A stretch of DNA of 12,552 nt, from positions 1-12,552 of the forward strand of contig WGBB01000249.1 in the NCBI GenBank assembly GCA_015494505.1, written 5' to 3'. The position numbers were made by a program, and so were the translations under genes. The notes under the pieces were generated by a model. It had not been told where the DNA came from, made no database searches, and saw only the letters and a list, made by a program, of their open reading frames with translations. The stretch comes from Nitratiruptor sp. (GTDB lineage Bacteria > Campylobacterota > Campylobacteria > Campylobacterales > Nitratiruptoraceae). The number at the start of each line of letters is the position of its first letter. The stretch's first letter is position 1. Positions 6,454-12,552 of this stretch are shown piece by piece.

Positions 6454-7581
6454 ATGTCTAAAAGACAATTAGCAATGGTAATGGACCTTAACAAGTGTAT
6501 CGGTTGTCAGACATGTACCGTCGCTTGTAAGACACAATGGACCAACAGAAACGGTCGCGAATATATGTATTGGAACAACGTTGAGACCTATCCAGGGGAT
6601 GGATATCCCAAAAAATGGATGGAGCTCGGCGGGGGATTTGATGCAGCGGGCGATTTGCAGCCAGGCATCATCCCCAATATCGAAGCAGATTACGGTGTGC
6701 CTTGGGATTACAACTACGATTCGCTCGCAGAGCAAAACCTGCTTAGCGATTCTCCCGAGCCTGGATTTCGTCCCGATCAAAGCCCCACATGGGGACCCAA
6801 CTGGGACGAAGATGAGGGTGCAGGGGAGTTTCCTAGAGACAACTACTTCTTCTATCTGCCACGTATCTGTAACCACTGCTCGAACCCCGGCTGTCTGAGC
6901 GCATGTCCGCGCGATGCGATCTTCAAGCGCGAAGAAGACGGTGTCGTGCTCGTGGATCTCGATCGCTGTCAGGGATACCGCTACTGCATCGCCGGGTGTC
7001 CATATAAAAAGATCTATTTCAACCCAAAAATCAGCAAGAGCGAGAAGTGTATCCTCTGTTTCCCACGTATCGAGCAGGGACTTCCACCGGCTTGTGCCCA
7101 AAGCTGTGTAGGACGTATCCGCTTCGTGGGATTTTTGGATGATGAGGAGAGCCAAGTCTATAAACTGGTGCACAAATACAAAGTGGCGCTGCCTCTTAGA
7201 CCAGACTACGGGACACAGCCAAACGTCTACTACGTACCGCCTGTAGATGCGCCGCCTAAATTTGACGAAAACGGCAAGATCATCGAAGGCAGCGATCGTA
7301 TTCCTATCGAAGAGCTGGAGAAGCTTTTTGGCAAAGAGGTGCACAACGCCATCAAGACCATCAAGGCCGAGCGTGAAAAACGCAAAAAAACAGGAAAATC
7401 CGAGCTTATGGATATCCTGATCGCATATCAGCACAAAGATATGTTCAGACTCGACCACAACTACTATGTAGAAGTGGCGAAGAAAAAGGGAATGAAACCG
7501 CTTCCGCTTGTGGATGAGCGCTATGTAGCGGGTAAATATACAAAACCATCTTCAATATCCCACTTTAAGGTGCACGCATGA
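6454..7581 (+). CDS. Four-cluster iron-sulfur beta subunit (NarH/type II family)
   Basis: The electron-transfer subunit linking alpha to the heme subunit, 375 residues. Four Cys motifs are visible: C15-x2-C18-x2-C21-x3-C25; C139-x2-C142-x4-C147-x3-C151; C172-x5-C178-x3-C182; C199-x2-C202-x11-C214-x3-C218. In the third, Tyr175 (CQGYRYC) sits where NarH has Trp (CRGWRMC), which predicts one [3Fe-4S] and three [4Fe-4S] clusters. The segment CPYKKIYFNP...KCILCFPRIEQG is strongly NarH-like. There is no signal peptide, as usual for beta subunits exported bound to the Tat-bearing alpha. A long linker (about 26-138) between motifs 1 and 2 and a charged C-terminal region beyond 220 are also typical. 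It starts 12 bases after alpha with TAGGAG upstream and overlaps gamma by four bases. Confidence 0.95.
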   Translation: MSKRQLAMVMDLNKCIGCQTCTVACKTQWTNRNGREYMYWNNVETYPGDGYPKKWMELGGGFDAAGDLQPGIIPNIEADYGVPWDYNYDSLAEQNLLSDSPEPGFRPDQSPTWGPNWDEDEGAGEFPRDNYFFYLPRICNHCSNPGCLSACPRDAIFKREEDGVVLVDLDRCQGYRYCIAGCPYKKIYFNPKISKSEKCILCFPRIEQGLPPACAQSCVGRIRFVGFLDDEESQVYKLVHKYKVALPLRPDYGTQPNVYYVPPVDAPPKFDENGKIIEGSDRIPIEELEKLFGKEVHNAIKTIKAEREKRKKTGKSELMDILIAYQHKDMFRLDHNYYVEVAKKKGMKPLPLVDERYVAGKYTKPSSISHFKVHA

Positions 7582-8792
7582 AAAGAGCAGTAACAATCGC
7601 AGCAGCCCTGAGCGTGGCTGCATCGGTAGCAATGGCTGGAAACGTGGTGACGGCGGTGAAAGTGGGGAGCCTCAAGGGGCTCAAGTGCGGCGCGAAAGTT
7701 ATTAGAAAATATGCGAAGTTTACGCCTATTGCGGTCTATCCGCAAAGCACTTTGCATCTCAATGATAAAAAAGCGAACGAACTGAACAAAGATGCAAAAG
7801 CCAAAATCGTCCAAGTGGCTGCACTTACCGACGGCAAACGCGTAGCTATCATTATGCGCTGGCCCGATAAGAGCAAGGATGTTTTCAAGGGTTATAAAAG
7901 CGATATCTATCCAGACGGATTCGCCGTGCAGTTTGCTGCAAATGCCGACAAGCCCGAGAAACTTCCTTATATCGGGATGGGAAGTGACGGTAGACCTGTA
8001 GAGATCTTCTTGCGCAAAGCCTATGGTCAGCCGGTTTATGAGCCAAACGGCAACGGCGACGTGGCGCATCAGGTCAACCCTCACAATGCTCCCTATTTTG
8101 GTAAAGATCTCAAGAAGTTCGAAAAAGCGGTAGCCAAAAAGGGAAGCAAAGAGTATGCGCGTGCGTTTGTAAGCGAAGGATTTCGCTCTATGAGCCAAAT
8201 CAAGGACGGCTCTGTCAAATGGCGCTCTGATATGCACTATGTAGGTAAAAAGGGCATGTGGGGCGGCATGATCGTCAAAAACATCAAAGATGCCTACAGC
8301 AAACCATCTAAAAACGAGTTGGCCGTTGCCGTGGCGGTATGGGACGGTAAAGAGCTGCAGCGTGACGGGCTCAAGCGTCTGTCATCTTGGATTGCCGTGA
8401 AGTTGCCACACGCCAAAAACAAAGCCCTCGAAGCAGTGGTAAACGAACAAGTCAAAGGCGATGTGGCAAACGGTAAAAAGCAGTTCGAAGCCAACTGTGC
8501 CAGCTGTCACAACGATAGAAACTTCCACAACGCTCCAGTATATATGGCGCCTGATTTGAGCAATATCGGCGGTCAAGCCACTGCGGCATACCTGCGCGAA
8601 TCCATCCTCGATCCAAATGCCGTCGTAGTGCCCGGGTACAACAGAAACCAACATCCAAATTTTGCGTGGTATAATGTAGATAAGAACGGAAAGCGCACAT
8701 CTATCATGCCGCCATTCAATTTCCTCGACAAGAAAACTGTCGATGATATCGTGGCCTACTTGCAGACACAAAAAGCGGAGGTAGCAAAATGA
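7578..8792 (+). CDS. Heme b gamma subunit fused to a cytochrome c domain
   Basis: An exported 404-residue redox subunit. The Sec signal peptide is about 1-21 (ends AMA). Residues about 22-285 resemble the ethylbenzene-dehydrogenase-type gamma domain: IIMRWPDKS, then YPDGFAVQFA, then PYIGMGSDGRPVEIFLRKA with Met134 as a candidate heme b ligand. In this family the ligands are Met and Lys; I cannot place the Lys with certainty. Residues about 290-404 form a class I cytochrome c with C307-A-S-C310-H311 and the distal ligand candidate Met377 in IMPPFN. Thus the acceptor or donor cytochrome, which in chlorate and perchlorate systems is a separate protein, appears built in. There is no transmembrane segment besides the signal, so the complex should be soluble in the periplasm and exchange electrons with another c-type carrier. 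ATGA overlaps tie it to beta and to the next gene. Confidence 0.9.
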   Translation: MKRAVTIAAALSVAASVAMAGNVVTAVKVGSLKGLKCGAKVIRKYAKFTPIAVYPQSTLHLNDKKANELNKDAKAKIVQVAALTDGKRVAIIMRWPDKSKDVFKGYKSDIYPDGFAVQFAANADKPEKLPYIGMGSDGRPVEIFLRKAYGQPVYEPNGNGDVAHQVNPHNAPYFGKDLKKFEKAVAKKGSKEYARAFVSEGFRSMSQIKDGSVKWRSDMHYVGKKGMWGGMIVKNIKDAYSKPSKNELAVAVAVWDGKELQRDGLKRLSSWIAVKLPHAKNKALEAVVNEQVKGDVANGKKQFEANCASCHNDRNFHNAPVYMAPDLSNIGGQATAAYLRESILDPNAVVVPGYNRNQHPNFAWYNVDKNGKRTSIMPPFNFLDKKTVDDIVAYLQTQKAEVAK

Positions 8793-9202
8793 AAAAGATA
8801 GCGTTGCTCGCCCTCGTCGCTGCGGGAATGCTCTTTGCTAGCAGCGGAGAGAAGGGTGAATTTGAGAAAAAGGGATTTTTAACTACAGAGTGGTGTGCGA
8901 AAAACGACCTCTTCGCAGATTGCCGCTTAGAGAGTTATCACTGCGGCAGCGAAGGGTGCTACCGCAACTGGGTGCCGGGTGAACCCGAGAAGATGAAGAT
9001 GGTGCTCTATGTGCACGATGAAGGCAAAGTCTACTACATCAAGCCAAGCGGTGTGCATGTGAGTGAGCTTTTGGAAAAAGCGGCCAACCGTAACGAAGTG
9101 ACCATCATCGGAAAACTCGAGAGCGACGGTAAGACCATCGAAGCACACGAATTCAAGGCACCTCCACCACCGAAAAAGTCCTTCTTCAAAGGCTGTCTCT
9201 AA
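8789..9202 (+). CDS. Small exported cysteine protein with an OB-like core and penultimate Cys
   Basis: A 137-residue protein of unknown family. A signal peptide (MKKIALLALVAAGMLFA) is followed by Ser-Ser, not a lipobox cysteine, so it is probably soluble in the periplasm. It has five cysteines: Cys36, 45, 52 and 57 (HCGSEGC) in the N-terminal part, and Cys136 as the second-last residue. The middle (about 70-123) has the strand and helix rhythm of a small OB-fold domain (MVLYVH, KVYYIKP, SELLEKAA, VTIIGKL, TIEAHEF). It ends in a proline-rich arm (APPPPKK) and FFKGCL. The four inner cysteines could form disulfides or bind metal. A terminal-arm Cys recalls the sulfur carriers SoxY and DsrC, though there is no overall similarity I can see. 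It overlaps gamma by four bases and is the last gene before the hairpin. The role is unassigned: carrier, assembly factor or accessory subunit. Confidence 0.85.
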   Translation: MKKIALLALVAAGMLFASSGEKGEFEKKGFLTTEWCAKNDLFADCRLESYHCGSEGCYRNWVPGEPEKMKMVLYVHDEGKVYYIKPSGVHVSELLEKAANRNEVTIIGKLESDGKTIEAHEFKAPPPPKKSFFKGCL

Positions 9203-9204
9203 TC

Positions 9205-9228
9205 TCAAACCGCCTCCGCGCGGTTTGA
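9205..9228 (+). terminator. Hairpin at the end of the structural operon
   Basis: TCAAACCGC (9205-9213) pairs perfectly with GCGGTTTGA (9220-9228) around a six-base loop, three bases after the stop codon. No clear T-run follows (TAGATAGTTTGC), so it may be a weak terminator, an RNA-stabilising 3' hairpin, or an attenuator that lowers transcription of the downstream chaperone genes. Confidence 0.5.
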
Positions 9229-9286
9229 TAGATAGTTTGCAAAGCGATAGCTAGTATTGTTTTGTAAGCTACCTATCCATCTCTTT

Positions 9287-9299
9287 TGCTACAATAGCA
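9287..9299 (+). promoter_or_regulatory. Extended -10 promoter for the chaperone/ferredoxin/VWA genes
   Basis: TTTTGCTACAAT contains a TGn extended -10 (TG at 9287-9288, hexamer TACAAT at 9290-9295), 37 bases before the TorD start. The box also sits inside a small palindrome TGCTA-CAA-TAGCA. No -35 is evident, as is usual for this phylum. A separate promoter would let the maturation genes be expressed independently of the enzyme genes. Confidence 0.5.
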
Positions 9300-9332
9300 C
9301 ATACAAGCCAATCATACATAAAAAGGATCGGA

Positions 9333-9905
9333 GTGGATAACAAAGCGCGCGCGTTTGTCTATGCTTTTTTATCAAGAGTTTTCGAAAAAGAGCTGGGAGC
9401 TAAAGAGATCGAGGATCTGAAGAACAATCCTGAGCTGCTCGCGACAATCGGAGATGACACAAAAGAGTATTTCGAAAAGAATGATATCCAGAAGATTCAA
9501 GAGGCGATCAATATCGACTACAACTCCCTCTTTGCCATCAACTCGCAGCCTGTGGAGTCGATCGTGGTAGATTCGACGGGAGAGGTGCTGGTGGGACTCC
9601 AAAATCCTGTAATGTTTTTCTACTTCGAAAACGGCTACGAAATCGATATGAACCGCACGGAGATTCTCGCGCCCGACCACCTGGCTATCGAGTTTGGTTT
9701 TATGCAAAATCTGGCCTATCGCGATGAGGATAGGGTGGCTTTGAAATTTCTCAAAGAGCATCTTTTGGTATGGGTGCCGCCCTATCTCGTGGCAATGCGC
9801 GAAGTGGCCGAAACGCCATTTTATAAGGATATGTGCGATTTTACCGTCGACTATCTTTTGAGTGATTACGAGCTACTCAAAGGGGAAGTGACCGATGCTC
9901 TATAA
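9333..9905 (+). CDS. TorD/DmsD-family molybdoenzyme maturation chaperone
   Basis: TorD-type chaperones bind the Tat signal peptide and apo-form of a molybdoenzyme in the cytoplasm until cofactor insertion is complete. This 190-residue protein is the usual size and all-helical by eye. It has the family hallmark at about 113-124, APDHLAIEFGFM, matching the P-D-H-x3-E-x2-FM core, and the upstream DYNSLFA (62-68), which matches the D-Y-x-x-L-F segment. It lacks cysteines and a signal peptide. The start is GTG 9333, with AAGGA about six bases upstream; no better ATG precedes it in frame. The next gene starts inside its end (11-base overlap). Its client is presumably the alpha subunit encoded upstream, although a client elsewhere on the chromosome, such as a formate dehydrogenase, is not excluded. 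Confidence 0.9.
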   Translation: MDNKARAFVYAFLSRVFEKELGAKEIEDLKNNPELLATIGDDTKEYFEKNDIQKIQEAINIDYNSLFAINSQPVESIVVDSTGEVLVGLQNPVMFFYFENGYEIDMNRTEILAPDHLAIEFGFMQNLAYRDEDRVALKFLKEHLLVWVPPYLVAMREVAETPFYKDMCDFTVDYLLSDYELLKGEVTDAL

Positions 9906-10929
9906 GCAACAAGGAGAGCTCTTTAGCTATGATCTTTTGAAGTGTCTGCGTACGGACTACTTCCACAACGACTGCCAAAGCTGCCTGGATATTTGTCCCG
10001 AAAACGCCTTCTATTTCGATCGCAAGCGCTTGACGGTGGATTTCGACAAGTGTACCAACTGTTCGGTGTGTCTTGGGGTTTGCCCCACAGAGGCACTGGA
10101 GCTCGATTTTTTCGACCCCAATGACTATGTGCTTAAAAACGAGCCGCTGCTATCGTGCAAAAAGGATATTCCCTGCCTGAGTGCTTTTAGCAGCGAGCAT
10201 TTCATCGCAATGGCCCTGCGCCAAGGACAAATCGATGTGGACCTCTCACACTGTGAAGATTGCCATCTCAACCCCGAGGGCAAAACCCTTGCCTCGATCC
10301 AAAAGCGCATCGAAGAAGCGCGCACCTTTTTGGCCGAGACCGGCAGTGAAGCCACCATCGGTGAAGCGAGCTTTAGCGACGATCGCCGCGGCTTTTTCAA
10401 AGCGATCTTCAAAACCGCCAAAGAGGTGACCAAAGAGGAGAGCATTAGCGATGCGAAAAGCGACATAGATCGCCTGCCCATGCGCCAGACGCTGCTCAAA
10501 AACTCTCTCAAACTTGCCTCCAAGGATCTACCCAACAAAGAGGTCTCCACTTCCTACTCTTTTTTGGCCAACAAGCAGATCGATGCGATGAGTTGTACCA
10601 ATTGTGGGGATTGTGTGCAGTTTTGCCCTACAGATGCGCTCTTTTTCTCCAGCGACGGCGCAGCTATCTGGTTTGTTGCGGGTCGCTGCATCGACTGCGC
10701 TATCTGCAACGACATCTGCAAGCCTCGCTCCATCAGCGACAAAGAGCGCATCGACCTTGTTTCCTTCGCATTCGATCGCGGCGAAGAGCTGGTGCATCAC
10801 ACCATCGAAATTTGCAGCGAGTGCAAGACGCCCTTTCCCTACAAAGGCGGCGAGATGATTTGTGAGCGCTGCAAGCAGTTTGTAGATGAGTTTGGCGATA
10901 TTTTCAAACTAGCGAGTGATATGGAGTGA
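9895..10929 (+). CDS. Multicluster 4Fe-4S ferredoxin-like protein with C-terminal CxxC zinc-ribbon-like motif
   Basis: A 344-residue cytoplasmic protein with several Fe-S motifs. The N-terminal pair is H24-x2-C27-x2-C30-x3-C34-P (His or Cys17 in place of the first Cys) and C53-x2-C56-x2-C59-x3-C63-P. The C-terminal pair is C234-x2-C237-x2-C240-x3-C244-P and C265-x2-C268-x2-C271-x3-C275. A zinc-ribbon-like or rubredoxin-like end follows (C307-x2-C310, C323-x2-C326). The middle carries more cysteines (LSCKKDIPC, HCEDCH) and an unexpected twin-arginine-like stretch DDRRGFFKAIF (Arg164-Arg165). It starts inside the TorD gene, so it is translationally coupled to the chaperone. Ferredoxins paired with TorD occur in Campylobacterota formate dehydrogenase loci, and NapF has a comparable maturation role. 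The likely job is redox or cluster support for molybdoenzyme maturation (inference). No exact family name is assigned. Confidence 0.87.
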   Translation: MLYKQQGELFSYDLLKCLRTDYFHNDCQSCLDICPENAFYFDRKRLTVDFDKCTNCSVCLGVCPTEALELDFFDPNDYVLKNEPLLSCKKDIPCLSAFSSEHFIAMALRQGQIDVDLSHCEDCHLNPEGKTLASIQKRIEEARTFLAETGSEATIGEASFSDDRRGFFKAIFKTAKEVTKEESISDAKSDIDRLPMRQTLLKNSLKLASKDLPNKEVSTSYSFLANKQIDAMSCTNCGDCVQFCPTDALFFSSDGAAIWFVAGRCIDCAICNDICKPRSISDKERIDLVSFAFDRGEELVHHTIEICSECKTPFPYKGGEMICERCKQFVDEFGDIFKLASDME

Positions 10930-11795
10930 TGCATCTTACCTTTTTGCATCCTCTCTTTTTCCTTTTGGCGCCTCTGGCGCTCTGCTTCATTTGGTGCGCC
11001 AGAGAGCAGTTAGCCCTCTATTTTGCCAAATCGCACCTGCTACCTCGCTCTATCGTCCCCAAACATCTCTTGCCCCTTTTTACAGCGCTCCTTTTTGTCA
11101 TCGCGCTTGCCGGCCCAATCGCTTACGAGCATCTGGCCCAAAATGCCAAAAAAGGACGCGACCTGGTGGTGGCACTGGATGCCAGCGGCTCGATGAGCGG
11201 GGAGTTTGGCAAAAGCACCAAGTTTGCTACCCTCATCGAGCTTGTGCGCGCCTTTTTGCACAAGCGCCACGACGATAATGTGGGAGTGGTGGTCTTTGGA
11301 AGTTTCGCCTATGCTGCTAGCCCCATCACCTACGATATCGATGCGCTTGATTTTATCTTGCGCTACTTGGATGTCTCAATCGCCGGCAACAACACCGCCA
11401 TCGGCGATGCCGTCGCTACGGGTGTGGCGATGCTACAAAAGGCGCAGGCCAATGAGAAGGTGCTGGTGCTCTTTAGCGACGGCCATCACAATAGCGGCTC
11501 CGTCTCGCCCAAAGAGGCTGTGGAGCGTGCCAAGCGTGCCGGGGTGCGTATCTATACCGTCGGTATCGGCGAGGATTTTGACGCGAAGCTGATGAGGCGC
11601 ATAGCGGCCGAGACGGGAGGCAAAAGCTTTCAAGCGCGAAATCCCGAAGACCTCCAAGAGGTACTCAGCGCTATCGACCGGCTGGAGCCAAGCCCCCTTC
11701 GCAGCGGCACCTATCTCGGGACGCGGCCGCTTTTCGTGTTCCTGCTCGTGCTTTTAGCGGTGCTGCTAGCTTGGCAGATAAAGAGGCGGCTATGA
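10929..11795 (+). CDS. BatA-like VWA-domain membrane protein
   Basis: A 288-residue inner-membrane protein. Two N-terminal hydrophobic segments (about 5-23 and 47-65) precede a von Willebrand A domain, and a third segment lies at the C-terminus (about 262-282, then KRRL). The metal-ion-dependent adhesion site is complete: D84-A-S86-G-S88, Thr156 in GNNTAIGD and Asp184 in LFSDG. This is the BatA/BatB (Bacteroides aerotolerance) architecture, usually associated with MoxR AAA+ ATPases; none is visible in this window. Start ATG 10929 shares one base with the ferredoxin stop (TGATG). An in-frame GTG at 10926 is less likely because the GGAG ribosome site would overlap it. Its coupling to the TorD and ferredoxin genes is unusual. 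The function is probably protein-complex assembly or envelope stress (inference). Confidence 0.88.
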   Translation: MHLTFLHPLFFLLAPLALCFIWCAREQLALYFAKSHLLPRSIVPKHLLPLFTALLFVIALAGPIAYEHLAQNAKKGRDLVVALDASGSMSGEFGKSTKFATLIELVRAFLHKRHDDNVGVVVFGSFAYAASPITYDIDALDFILRYLDVSIAGNNTAIGDAVATGVAMLQKAQANEKVLVLFSDGHHNSGSVSPKEAVERAKRAGVRIYTVGIGEDFDAKLMRRIAAETGGKSFQARNPEDLQEVLSAIDRLEPSPLRSGTYLGTRPLFVFLLVLLAVLLAWQIKRRL

Positions 11796-12552
11796 GTTTT
11801 GTTTATCCTTGGGTCTTAGCTTTTGCAGTGCCGGTGCTACTGCTGGTGCCACTGCTCAAACAAAAGTCACGCTCCCTACCTTTTCATCCCAAGATGGTGG
11901 TGCGCCAAAGCCATCCTCGCTACCATCTGCTCCCTCTCGTGCTCGCGCTCGTGCTCGTAGCTCTCGCGCGTCCCGTGATTGAACGCAGCGAGACCCAGAG
12001 CATTGATGCGCAGCCCCTTTTTATCGCTATCGACTTTTCCGCTTCGATGCGTGCTGCGGATATCGAGCCTTCGCGCCTGGCAAAGGCCAAAGAGATTGCC
12101 GCCGATTTGGTGCGCAAAAGTCCATTCAAAAACGCCCTCATCATCTTTACCACAAACCCTCTCATCATCGCGCCGCCCACCGGCGACAAGGAGGCACTGT
12201 TTGCGGCGCTTCATAGCGTCAATCCCGATGCGATACTCACCAAAGGCACCGACTTTCGCAAACTCTTGGAGTTTGTAGGAAGATTTTCCGGCCATAAAAA
12301 TCTCGTCATTATCAGCGACGGCGGAGATTTTACAGATGCGGCGAGTCTGCGCCAAATTGCCAAACAAAAAGATATTACCGTCTATGCCGTGGGAGTCGGC
12401 TCCATTAGTGGTGCGCTGGTGCCCACGAAAGACGGCTATCTCAAAAGGGATGGCCGCCTCGTGGTCTCGCGGCTCAATCCCTCTTTCAAAGAGCTTGGCA
12501 GCTACTATGAAGACGACTACTTGGATATCTTAGATAGCATCGCCACTACGGC
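11792..12552 (+). CDS. Second BatA/BatB-like VWA-domain membrane protein (3' truncated)
   Basis: An ATG at 11792 overlaps the previous stop by four bases (ATGA) and opens a frame that stays open to the window edge, giving 253 residues. It has two hydrophobic segments (about 4-22 and 46-62) and then a VWA domain with an intact metal site: D81-F-S83-A-S85, Thr153 in KGTD and Asp176 in IISDG. The order and topology match BatA/BatB pairs, in which two VWA proteins follow each other. The C-terminal membrane segment expected in BatA, or the TPR region seen in some BatB fusions, would lie beyond the window. The final visible part (ELGSYYEDDYLDILDSI) is past the VWA core. It presumably acts with the preceding paralogue. 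Confidence 0.87.
   Translation, partial: MSFVYPWVLAFAVPVLLLVPLLKQKSRSLPFHPKMVVRQSHPRYHLLPLVLALVLVALARPVIERSETQSIDAQPLFIAIDFSASMRAADIEPSRLAKAKEIAADLVRKSPFKNALIIFTTNPLIIAPPTGDKEALFAALHSVNPDAILTKGTDFRKLLEFVGRFSGHKNLVIISDGGDFTDAASLRQIAKQKDITVYAVGVGSISGALVPTKDGYLKRDGRLVVSRLNPSFKELGSYYEDDYLDILDSIATT

Noticed and set aside
6469..7458. Long minus-strand open frame (329 codons) opposite the beta subunit
   Set aside because: It mirrors a conserved four-cluster gene whose Cys codons and wobble pattern leave the antisense frame open. It has no ribosome site or recognisable motif.
7521..8237. Minus-strand open frame (238 codons) across the beta/gamma junction
   Set aside because: Overlaps two well-supported genes in antisense and shows no protein-like motifs.
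3544..9202. Assignment as respiratory nitrate reductase NarGHI
   Set aside because: No NarI-type membrane cytochrome b and no NarJ-like position; alpha has a full Tat signal and gamma is an exported heme b/c protein, so this is a periplasmic complex of another subgroup.
8789..9202. Lipoprotein call for the small Cys protein
   Set aside because: The signal peptide is followed by Ser-Ser, with no lipobox cysteine near the cleavage site.

Overview
The window looks like chromosomal DNA from a chemolithotrophic Campylobacterota (epsilonproteobacterial) relative, perhaps near Sulfurovum, Nitratifractor or Hydrogenimonas. This placement is inferred from the style of the proteins, tight gene packing with ATGA overlaps, AT-rich promoter regions with a good -10 but no clear -35, and a TorD/ferredoxin maturation pair. 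No rRNA, tRNA, CRISPR array or insertion sequence was seen. The window is almost fully coding; the only notable gaps are 2137-2407 and 9203-9332.

Layout. (1) 1-183 is the end of an unidentified plus-strand gene that meets, stop to stop, a leftward operon. (2) 178-2136 on the minus strand reads in the order LRV-repeat protein, 118-residue helical protein, Mrp/ApbC-like P-loop ATPase. The Mrp protein has no cysteine at all. (3) 2137-2407 is a divergent control region holding a 16-bp inverted repeat (one bulged base) directly next to a TATAAT box. (4) 2408-9202 is a five-gene plus-strand operon: periplasmic two-domain rhodanese, Tat-exported type II DMSO-reductase-family molybdopterin subunit, four-cluster NarH-like iron-sulfur subunit, a heme-b-type gamma subunit fused to a cytochrome c domain, and a small exported cysteine protein. 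(5) A hairpin and a new promoter (9203-9332) are followed by a TorD-type chaperone, a multicluster ferredoxin-like protein and two BatA/BatB-like VWA membrane proteins, the last cut by the window end.

How it may work. The alpha, beta and gamma subunits should form a periplasmic complex. Electrons would pass between the Mo-bisMGD site, FS0 of alpha, four clusters in beta, heme b in gamma and the covalently bound heme c of the gamma tail. TorD and the ferredoxin-like protein probably help maturation before Tat export. The substrate cannot be read from the sequence. The rhodanese as first gene, and a small exported protein whose penultimate residue is a cysteine on a proline-rich tail, suggest a sulfane-sulfur substrate or carrier (inference). 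This rhodanese/type II CISM/heme b-c fusion/cysteine-arm set is the best candidate here for an undescribed system.
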